Origin: Xanthomonas codiaei
GTDB taxonomy: Bacteria; Pseudomonadota; Gammaproteobacteria; Xanthomonadales; Xanthomonadaceae
Direction: 5' to 3'
Assembly: GCF_002939785.1 (NCBI RefSeq)
Contig: NZ_MDEC01000029.1
Span: 1 to 60,912, forward strand
DNA length: 60,912 bases
In this document: piece by piece, positions 54,702-60,912 of the stretch
Layout of the letters: each line of letters starts with the position of its first letter
Position numbering within the stretch: the first letter of the stretch is position 1
Notes under the pieces: generated by a model
What the model saw: only the letters and a program-made list of their open reading frames with translations
The model's database searches: none
Told to the model about the DNA's origin: nothing
Position numbers and translations under genes: made by a program

Positions 54702-55082
54702 TCAGCCGCAGCGCACCGAGGTGACGACGTTCTTGGCATCCACTTCCAGATTCAGCCGCTCGCCATTGAATTCCATGGTCACCATCTGGCCGGGTTTCAG
54801 GACGCGCACCGACTTGGCGCCGGCATCGCTGCGCGCCTGCTCGCTCGCCGCATCGGTCACCGGCTGGCCCACCAGCGACTGCACCTGGGTGGCATCGCAG
54901 CTGCCGATCGGCGGCGCTTCGGGGGCCGCGTCGGGGGCAGGCGCCGAGGCCTGTTCGGCCGCGTGCTGGGCCTTGGCGGCGACGGCTTCCTGCTCGTCGG
55001 GTTGCGGCTTGTTGCAGGCGCTCAATGCAGCCAGCACGACCAGGGTGCAAGTCAGGCGGGCAATAGGCAGGACAGCGCGCAT
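54702..55082 (-). CDS. I78-type peptidase inhibitor, lipoprotein (copy 1)
   Basis: The 126-residue precursor has a lipobox (LAALSAC, Cys about residue 23) and an acidic Ala/Pro/Gln-rich linker. The C-terminal half matches the inhibitor I78 pattern: CDATQVQSLVGQPVTD ... VRVLKPGQMVTMEFNGERLNLEVDAKNVVTSVRCG, where the first and last Cys are likely a disulfide. The ATG at 55082 has GGAGT upstream. It is divergent from the topoisomerase gene and has a paralogue on the other side of it (56490-56834). Confidence 0.85.
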   Translation of the reverse strand: MRAVLPIARLTCTLVVLAALSACNKPQPDEQEAVAAKAQHAAEQASAPAPDAAPEAPPIGSCDATQVQSLVGQPVTDAASEQARSDAGAKSVRVLKPGQMVTMEFNGERLNLEVDAKNVVTSVRCG

Positions 55083-55227
55083 CGATGACTCCAGCAAAGG
55101 GGGATGCCCAAGCATAAGCACAATTTGCAGAACCGGCATGGCTTGCGCACACGCCGTTGTCATTGCGTTGACGTGGCCTAGTCCGGCGCGCCCCAACAAT
55201 CGGCCGACCACCTTCGATGTGCATGCA

Positions 55228-56409
55228 ATGAAAGCCAAACGCGTCCTTCGCAATGCCGCCGTCGCGGCCACTACCGCCGGCAAGCTCGCCACCGTCGCTA
55301 CCGGTGCGGCCGTAGCCACGGCGGCGGCTGCCACCGCTGCCGCCGTCGCACAGGCCAAGGCCACCGCGCGCGCGGCCGGGCTGACCTATGTCAACGACCA
55401 GCAACCCGGCATCAGCCGGCGCAGGGCCGGCAAGAGCTTCAGCTACCGCAGTGCGGACGGGCAGCGCATTGCCGATGCCGATACCTTGCAGCGCATCCGC
55501 GCGCTGGCCATTCCACCGGCCTACACCGAAGTGTGGATCTGCGCCAAGCCCAATGGCCACCTGCAGGCCACCGGGCGCGATGCCCGGCGGCGTAAGCAAT
55601 ACCGCTATCACGCCGACTGGGCGCAGGTGCGCGGCGAAGGTAAGTTCGAGCGCGTGATCGCCTTCGGCACCGCATTGCCGAAACTGCGCCGCCGGCTGCG
55701 TCGCGATCTCGGTCTGCCGGGCTTCCCGCGCGAAAAGGTGCTGGCCATCGTGGTGGCACTGCTGGCCGATACGCTGGTGCGCGTGGGCAACGCCGAATAT
55801 GCGCGCAGCAATCGCTCGTATGGGCTTACTACGCTGCGCAACCGGCACATGGAATTTCTCAAGGGCGGGCGCGCGCGGCTCAAGTTCCGCGGCAAGAGCG
55901 GGCAGGAGCACGATATCGAGGTGGACGACAAGCAGCTGGTCAAGCTGATTCGGCAGTGCCAGCAACTGCCGGGGCAGTCGTTGTTCCAGTACCTCGACGA
56001 CGATGGCCAGCTGCAGCCGGTGGATTCGGGGCAGGTCAACGACTACCTGCGCGAGGCGATGGGCGAAGACTTCACCGCCAAGGATTTCCGTACCTGGGGC
56101 GGTACGTTGGCCGCCTTGCAACGCCTGGCCCGGCTGCCATTGCCCGAGCGCAGCAGTGAACGTGCGCTCAAGCAGGTGCAGAACGATGTCATCCGCGAAG
56201 TGGCCGATGCCCTGGGCAATACGCCCTCGGTCTGCCGCAAGGCCTACATCGACCCCTGCGTGTTCGAAGGCTGGCGCGCCGGCGAGTTGCAGGCCATGGC
56301 GACCGGCGTGCGCGGCGAGCGGCAGTGGGAAGCAGCCACGCTGAAGTTCCTCACCGCCTCGCGCGCCAAGCTGAAGACACCAGCAAAGAGCACTTCGAAA
56401 CGCAAATGA
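55228..56409 (+). CDS. DNA topoisomerase IB (poxvirus/bacterial type)
   Basis: Relaxes supercoils of both signs by single-strand cleavage through a 3'-phosphotyrosine. The 393 residues have an Ala/Thr-rich start, the N-terminal clamp (DADTLQRIRALAIPPAYTEVWI), and the catalytic domain: RVGNAEYARSNRSYGLTTLRNRH (first catalytic Arg/Lys region), FRTWGGTLAALQ (RTWxxT), and the nucleophile Tyr in SVCRKAYIDPCVF near residue 339. I chose the ATG at 55228; ribosome site is unclear. A basic tail ends the protein. Confidence 0.93.
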   Translation: MKAKRVLRNAAVAATTAGKLATVATGAAVATAAAATAAAVAQAKATARAAGLTYVNDQQPGISRRRAGKSFSYRSADGQRIADADTLQRIRALAIPPAYTEVWICAKPNGHLQATGRDARRRKQYRYHADWAQVRGEGKFERVIAFGTALPKLRRRLRRDLGLPGFPREKVLAIVVALLADTLVRVGNAEYARSNRSYGLTTLRNRHMEFLKGGRARLKFRGKSGQEHDIEVDDKQLVKLIRQCQQLPGQSLFQYLDDDGQLQPVDSGQVNDYLREAMGEDFTAKDFRTWGGTLAALQRLARLPLPERSSERALKQVQNDVIREVADALGNTPSVCRKAYIDPCVFEGWRAGELQAMATGVRGERQWEAATLKFLTASRAKLKTPAKSTSKRK

Positions 56410-56451
56410 ATGGGCTGGAGCGGGAACCGAAAAGCCGCGATGCTTTTCGAA

Positions 56452-56486
56452 TCCCGAATCCCGAATCCCGAATCCCGAATCCCGAA
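56452..56486. repeat. Heptamer tandem repeat (TCCCGAA)5
   Basis: Five perfect TCCCGAA units ending four bases before the stop of the convergent lipoprotein gene (56490), behind the topoisomerase gene. Confidence 0.9.
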
Positions 56487-56489
56487 TCT

Positions 56490-56834
56490 TCAGCCGCAAT
56501 AGACCGCGGTGATGTTGTTGTTCGGCCCGGTCTCGATGGTGAGGTGGTCGCCGCCGCTGGCACTGGCGCCTTGCGCCGGATCGGCCAGACCGCTGGCGGT
56601 GGTGCCGCCGGTGGCGCGCTCGCCCGAGCGCACGCTTACCTGCAGGCTGTCGCTGTCCACGCGCGCGCGCTCCACGGTCTGCCTGGCTGCAGCCAGACCC
56701 ACGATGCCGCGCACGCTATCGATGTGGCATTGGCCGGAGATCACCCCATCGATCGGCTGCACCTGTGCCACCTGGTTGGAGGCGCAGGCCGAAAGCAGCA
56801 GAACGGCGGCCAGCGGGGCAAGAGCACGGATCAT
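56490..56834 (-). CDS. I78-like lipoprotein (copy 2)
   Basis: The 114-residue precursor has a lipobox (LLLSAC, Cys about residue 17). The mature part shares the layout of the copy at 54702: CHIDSVRGIVGLAAARQTVE, a variable middle and a final GDHLTIETGPNNNITAVYCG, again with the two framing Cys. The PG-type loop is absent and replaced by a longer Gly/Ser/Ala stretch, so inhibitory activity is less certain. The ATG at 56834 has GGAGTT upstream. Convergent with the topoisomerase gene. Confidence 0.75.
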   Translation of the reverse strand: MIRALAPLAAVLLLSACASNQVAQVQPIDGVISGQCHIDSVRGIVGLAAARQTVERARVDSDSLQVSVRSGERATGGTTASGLADPAQGASASGGDHLTIETGPNNNITAVYCG

Positions 56835-57185
56835 GGGGGCAACTCCAGGCGGGGGACGTGGATGCCAGCGTGAATGGGCCACCGTCGCGGTGACATGAAG
56901 GCGTCTTTGGCGAGGGCGGCGCAATCTGCATAAGCGGCGGGCGAACGCGCGCTGATCCTGCGCTGCAGCCGCTGTGACCGTGCGTGCCGGCACTGCGCCG
57001 TCATTGGGATGGGGCAGGCGTCGGCGTGCGGTTGCGATCGGGTAACCGTCGCTGCTGGCGCCTGTTGCGAAGCAACTGCGGCACGCGACGGCACCGCTAC
57101 GCATTCGCAGGGGCAAGTTCGTTCCGGGCCGTTTGCAGAGTCTGGCCGCTGCGCACACTCGGTGGCCTGCCTGGAGCGATGCCAG
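56835..57185. other. Gap upstream of I78-like copy 2
   Basis: About 350 bases without a supported gene or clear signal. Confidence 0.4.
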
Positions 57186-57566
57186 ATGACCACACCCCAG
57201 CGGCACGACAGATTCCAACGTTTACCGGCAGTGCCCGCCGAGCGGCCGATCGGAGTCAGGCGCACTGCCCACACGCGCAGCGGCGAGCCTGCGTCCGGGC
57301 CGGGGCTGATCGCCTGTCTGGCACTGGCCTTGGTGGGTTGCATGGTGCTCATGTTCGCGCCCTGGAAACAGCGCGAGATGTCGGCATTGGTCGGCTTGCA
57401 TCCCCAGCCGCACGCACGCCGGTGCGATGTAGGCGCAAGCGCGGCCACCGCCACGACTGCAGCGGCCACGGCCGGGAAAAACGATGCGGCCGATGAAAGC
57501 AACCTGCCAAGCTGGCGCCAACTCATGCGCGCGCTGCAGGCGTGGCTGCACACCGACTGCCACTGA
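57186..57566 (+). CDS. Possible single-helix membrane protein
   Basis: The 126-residue frame from an ATG with GGAG ten bases upstream has a basic N-terminal stretch, one strong membrane helix (LIACLALALVGCMVLMFA) at about residues 41-58, and an Ala/Thr-rich C-terminal region. No family recognised. It may be a real small membrane protein, but codon evidence is weak and it could be non-coding. Confidence 0.35.
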   Translation: MTTPQRHDRFQRLPAVPAERPIGVRRTAHTRSGEPASGPGLIACLALALVGCMVLMFAPWKQREMSALVGLHPQPHARRCDVGASAATATTAAATAGKNDAADESNLPSWRQLMRALQAWLHTDCH

Positions 57567-57978
57567 TGCGATCGGCGGGCCGCGAAACACGCCGGCTGAC
57601 GCATCCACCACGACGTCAGCAGACGCCCAGCCCGGGCACCTCACCGCAGTGGTGCGACGTGGGCGCGGAACACGGGGGTGTGCAGCGGCCATCTGCCATG
57701 ATCGGTTTGCTTGGCCCATACCCTGTCGTGTGGTCTGCCTGGGGCATCGTCGTGGCATGTACGCCATGTACGCCATGTACGGGATGCACGCGCTCGCACC
57801 GCACCGCTGAGGCGCATGCGCGAGCATGGCGCGCCGGTGCGCATCTACGCGTATGCATGGCGAACGTGGCAGATCGTGGTGCCGAGCGTCTGCGTCGCGG
57901 TCCTTCGCAATCGTTCACCTTCCAACGCGGCAGCTGCATCCAGCGCATCGCCGCAGTCATCCACCAGGATCGTCCCGC
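57567..57978. other. Gap before the penicillin acylase gene
   Basis: More than 400 bases with no supported gene. It contains a short tandem repeat of CATGTACGC (three units from 57756). The acylase promoter should lie near the right end. Confidence 0.4.
57756..57783. repeat. Nine-base tandem repeat CATGTACGC x3
   Basis: Two perfect units and a third with one change, in a non-coding gap. May vary in copy number. Confidence 0.6.
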
Positions 57979-60375
57979 ATGTTCGCTCCTTCGTTCCGGC
58001 TAATCTGTAGTGTTCTCATCGGCTCGCTCGCGTTCGCCAGCGCCGCCGCCGAACCGCCCCGCACCACGCTGACGGTGGCGGGCCTGCAGCAACCGGCGCA
58101 GATCCGCGTGGACCGCTGGGGTGTGGCGCATATCTACGCCAGGACCGACGACGATGTCTTCTTCGTGCAGGGGTTCAACGTCGCCCGCGACCGCCTGTTC
58201 CAGCTGGACTTGCTGCGTCGCAAGGGCCTTGGTCACCTGTCCGCCGCGTTCGGCCCGGGCTATGTCGACCAGGACCGTGCATCGCGGCTGTTCCTCTACC
58301 GCGGCGACATGGCCGCCGAGTGGGCCAGCTACGGGCCGGACGCGCGCCGCGATGTCGGCCGCTTCGTCGCCGGTATCAACGCCTACATCGCGTGGCTGGA
58401 CAGCCACCCGCGGGCGCTGCCCTACGAATTCCGCACACTCGCCTACCGCCCGGAACGCTGGGTGCCGGAAGACGTGTTGCGCATCCGCACCACGGGGCTG
58501 AGCCGCAACGTCAAGAGCGAGGTGGCGCGCGCGAAGGTGGCGTGCAAAGCGTCGTTGAAAACCGATGCGATGCGGGTGATGTTGCAGCCGGCCTGGACTC
58601 CCGCGCTTCCGAAGGGTCTGGACCCCTGCCTGCCGGAGCAGGTGTTGAAGGTCTACGAACTGGCCACCCAGCCTCCCAGGCTCACCGCCGAGACGCGGCT
58701 GGCGGCGAGCGAGCCGGCGCGTGCTGCCCTCGACGCCGAGGCCAGCGCCGAGGGCAGCAACAACTGGGTGATCGCACCGTGGAAATCGGCCACCGGCCAC
58801 GCAGTGCTGGCCAACGACCCGCATCGGGCCTATACCGTGCCCAGCCTGCGCTACTTCGTGCATCTCAGCAGCCCCGGCCTGGACATCATCGGCGCCGGAG
58901 AACCCACCGCGCCGGGCATCGCGATCGGACATAACCGCACCAGCGCCTTCGGTCTGACCATCTTCAACATCGATCAGGAGGACCTGTACGTCTATCGGCT
59001 CAATCCTGACGACAATGCGGCGTATTGGTACCAGGGCAGGTGGGAGCCGCTGCGCACCGAGCGCGAACTCATCGCCGTGCGGGATGCGGCGCCGGTGGAG
59101 GCGACGCTGCAGTTCACCCGCCACGGGCCAGTGGTGTACGTCGATCGCGACAAGCATCTGGTCTATGCGATCCGCTCGGTGTGGAGCCAACCCGGCACTG
59201 CGCCGTACCTGGGTTCGCTGCGCTATCTGCGCAGCGCCTCGTTCTCGCAGTTCCGACAGGCGCTTGCGCACTGGGGCGCGCCCTCGGTCAACCAGGTGTA
59301 CGCGGATGTGCACGGCACCGTCGGCTGGGCCACCGCAGGCATGGTCCCACGCCGCGACCGGGGCGATGGCCTGTTGCCGGTGCCGGGCGATGGCCGCTAC
59401 GAATGGAACGGATTCTGGAATAGCGCTGCACTGCCGTGGTCGACCAACCCCGCGGCCGGCTTCATCACCACCTCCAACGAAATGAATCTACCGAAAGACT
59501 ATCCCTACGCGCAGCGCAAGCTCGGCTTCGAGTGGGCCAACGGCGCGCGCCATGCGCGCATCACGCAGGTCTTGTCGCAGCTGCCCAAGGTAACGCTGGA
59601 GGATTCGGAAAGACTGCAGAACGATCAGGTCTCGCTGCCTGCGCAACGTCTGGTTGCGCTGCTGAAGCCACTGCGTTCGCAGGATCCTGAAACCAACGCC
59701 GCGCTTGCGCTGCTGCACCCCTGGAACGGCGAAGTCAGTGCCGCGTCTGCCGCTGCAGCGCTGGAAGAGGTCTGGTTCAGTCGTTATCTCGGCGAGGCAT
59801 ACAAAGCGCTACGATTGCGCCCGTCAGAAGCGGCCAGCTTCGGTGCGCCCGACGCCGCGGCCATGCTGGATGCGCTGGAACAACCCGGCGCCGCGTTCGG
59901 CCCCATGCCGGCCGCACGCCGCGACCAGCTGCTGCTGGAATCGCTGCGCAGCGCGTATCGGGCACTGGTCTCGCTGCAAGGACCCGACGCCACGCAATGG
60001 CAATGGGGCAAACTGCACACCAACACGATCTCGCATGCAATGAGCGCTGTGGCCGGTGGCGATCGCGCCCTGCTCGATGTCGGCCCGTTCGCCAAGGGCG
60101 GCAGCCCGTATACGCCCAATCAGTCCAGCTACGACCCCAAGGATTTCCGCCAGACCATCGGCCCCTCGGCACGGCTGATCATCGACCTGGGCAACTGGGA
60201 CAATTCGCGCGCCATGAATCATCCGGGCCAGTCCGGCGACCCGGCCAGCCCGCATTACCGCGACCTGGCGCCGATGTGGCTGCAGGGTCGCTATTTCCCG
60301 CTGCTATACACGCGCGCTGCGGTCGACGCGGCTACCGAGCACACCTTCGACCTGCTGCCGGCTGCGGCGCATTAG
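57979..60375 (+). CDS. Penicillin acylase family Ntn hydrolase (S45)
   Basis: Periplasmic amidase of the penicillin G acylase / acyl-homoserine-lactone acylase superfamily. The 798-residue precursor has a signal peptide (LICSVLIGSLAFASAAA), an alpha chain (VDRWGVAHIYARTDDDVFFVQGF), a spacer and a beta chain starting at the autocatalytic Ser near residue 260 (EGSNNWVIAPWKSATGHAVLANDPH), the hallmark of the family. Later motifs are GIAIGHNRTSAFGLT, FTRHGPVVYVDRD and TSNEMNLP. AGGAT precedes the ATG at 57979. Natural substrate is unknown; quorum-signal cleavage is one option. Confidence 0.93.
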   Translation: MFAPSFRLICSVLIGSLAFASAAAEPPRTTLTVAGLQQPAQIRVDRWGVAHIYARTDDDVFFVQGFNVARDRLFQLDLLRRKGLGHLSAAFGPGYVDQDRASRLFLYRGDMAAEWASYGPDARRDVGRFVAGINAYIAWLDSHPRALPYEFRTLAYRPERWVPEDVLRIRTTGLSRNVKSEVARAKVACKASLKTDAMRVMLQPAWTPALPKGLDPCLPEQVLKVYELATQPPRLTAETRLAASEPARAALDAEASAEGSNNWVIAPWKSATGHAVLANDPHRAYTVPSLRYFVHLSSPGLDIIGAGEPTAPGIAIGHNRTSAFGLTIFNIDQEDLYVYRLNPDDNAAYWYQGRWEPLRTERELIAVRDAAPVEATLQFTRHGPVVYVDRDKHLVYAIRSVWSQPGTAPYLGSLRYLRSASFSQFRQALAHWGAPSVNQVYADVHGTVGWATAGMVPRRDRGDGLLPVPGDGRYEWNGFWNSAALPWSTNPAAGFITTSNEMNLPKDYPYAQRKLGFEWANGARHARITQVLSQLPKVTLEDSERLQNDQVSLPAQRLVALLKPLRSQDPETNAALALLHPWNGEVSAASAAAALEEVWFSRYLGEAYKALRLRPSEAASFGAPDAAAMLDALEQPGAAFGPMPAARRDQLLLESLRSAYRALVSLQGPDATQWQWGKLHTNTISHAMSAVAGGDRALLDVGPFAKGGSPYTPNQSSYDPKDFRQTIGPSARLIIDLGNWDNSRAMNHPGQSGDPASPHYRDLAPMWLQGRYFPLLYTRAAVDAATEHTFDLLPAAAH

Positions 60376-60572
60376 CTGTAGCGCTGTGTGGAAGCCGGGC
60401 AAAGGTGAGTCTGCCAATGAAGGTCTGAGCCTTCGGTCACCCTGTGGGTTTGGGTAGATGACGAGAGTAACTTCTATGCCCTGACTAGCTGTGATCTCTC
60501 AGTAGGTTGTTCATCCGGGGCCGATCTGGAAGATGGGGGTTACCACACCAACCCAGCCCCCAGGAGCCCCGG

Positions 60573-60725
60573 ATGAACCTGCATCAACATGCCCGTTTGA
60601 CGCCGCGAGGTCGAGCCTTGCTCGTGCAGCGCATCCTGGAGCACGGCGTGCGCGTGCGCACTGCCTACAAGTGGCTGGCGCGCTATCGACTGCTGGGAGA
60701 CGATGGCCTGCAGGACCGCTCTTGA
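60573..60725 (+). pseudogene. IS481-type transposase remnant
   Basis: The frame MNLHQHARLTPRGRALLVQR ... TAYKWLARYRLLGDDGLQDRS is the N-terminal HTH region of an IS481-family transposase. The helix-turn-helix seems to lack about 12 residues (EHGVRV runs straight into RTAYKW) and the protein stops right after the HTH, so only a fragment remains. The catalytic DDE domain is absent. Confidence 0.8.
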
Positions 60726-60827
60726 AGCCCAGCAACTTGCGGAGGGGTCTCCTGAGACGAAAGGCCCACGTTGTTCGAGCAGCCACTTTTCGAGCTGATC
60801 GATTTGGCTGTCAGTTATATCGGTCAT
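60726..60827 (-). pseudogene. Fragment of an unknown gene between two IS elements
   Basis: A minus-strand frame starts at ATG 60827 (MTDITDSQIDQLEKWLLEQR) and, after some 34 codons, runs into the antisense of the IS481 remnant, so it is probably a truncated start of a lost gene. Family not recognised. Confidence 0.3.
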
Positions 60828-60828
60828 C

Positions 60829-60912
60829 TGATACGCCCAGAGTTCCGTAGACACTCAAGACCCTCGTTGCGCGTAGCGCCGTTCAAACTCTACAGGGGAC
60901 AGGTCACCAGTT
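60829..60912 (-). mobile_element. End of an IS3-type insertion sequence, cut by the window
   Basis: The element boundary appears to be TGATACGCCCAGAGTTCCGT at 60829, the likely terminal repeat. On the minus strand, the last 18-19 codons of a transposase (60912-60855) read TGDLSPVEFERRYAQRGS and stop, the usual C-terminus of IS3-family orfB (SPVEFE). The rest lies beyond the window. Confidence 0.75.

Overview
This window is the replication-origin region of a high-GC gammaproteobacterial chromosome, almost certainly a Xanthomonas (species not resolvable by eye). The evidence is the rpmH-rnpA-yidC / dnaA-dnaN-recF-gyrB core, the xanthomonad cluster tonB-exbB with tandem exbD genes, three tandem plant-cell-wall cellulases, and intergenic heptamer repeats of the TCCCGAA type. 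No tRNA, rRNA or CRISPR was seen.

Layout. (1) 0.4-5.1 kb: a phosphorus-scavenging group, with a glycerophosphodiesterase (glpQ type), a TonB-dependent receptor and a divergent PAP2/class A acid phosphatase; the divergent promoter region carries Pho-box-like direct repeats. (2) 5.2-11.9 kb, minus strand: mnmE, an unusual lipoprotein fusing a NodB deacetylase, a caspase-like domain and TPRs, then yidC, rnpA and rpmH. (3) 12.1-19.5 kb, plus strand: dnaA, dnaN, recF, gyrB. DnaA boxes lie in the rpmH-dnaA, dnaA-dnaN and dnaN-recF gaps, and three perfect GTTCCACGTGGAAC parS-type palindromes lie between the dnaN end and the recF end, two of them inside recF. This is the origin and the partition centromere. 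(4) 19.5-26.3 kb: CPBP membrane protease, M48 lipoprotein protease, TPR protein, then tonB, exbB, exbD1, exbD2 and, after a strong terminator, a third exbD. (5) 26.6-33.0 kb, minus strand: pdxJ with a small membrane protein, cardiolipin synthase, a radical SAM protein, a 2OG-Fe(II) dioxygenase and a FadL-type porin. (6) 33.3-42.0 kb: rhomboid protease, a DUF1820-like protein coupled to a hydroxyacid dehydrogenase, CtpA-type protease, EnvC, an ETVNG-repeat protein, M28 lipoprotein peptidase and a double PepSY protein. (7) 42.2-46.2 kb: three paralogous GH5 cellulases. (8) 46.5-54.5 kb: zinc alcohol dehydrogenase, an AT-rich HEPN-like gene, gltD and gltB, with two copies of a 108-bp structured repeat between the last two. 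(9) 54.7-60.4 kb: two I78-like inhibitor lipoproteins flanking a type IB topoisomerase, a doubtful membrane protein and a penicillin-acylase-type Ntn hydrolase. (10) 60.5-60.9 kb: remnants of an IS481-type transposase abutting the end of an IS3-type element that runs off the window.

Genes left of dnaA are on the minus strand and those right of it mostly on the plus strand, as expected for bidirectional replication. Functionally the window combines chromosome start-up and segregation, envelope biogenesis (YidC, Cls, EnvC, CtpA, TonB system), nutrient capture (TonB receptor, phosphatases, FadL), nitrogen assimilation (GltBD) and plant-polymer degradation. The most unusual items are the NodB-caspase-TPR lipoprotein, the parS sites embedded in recF, the ETVNG-repeat protein, the foreign-looking HEPN gene behind gltD, and the paired I78-like inhibitors.
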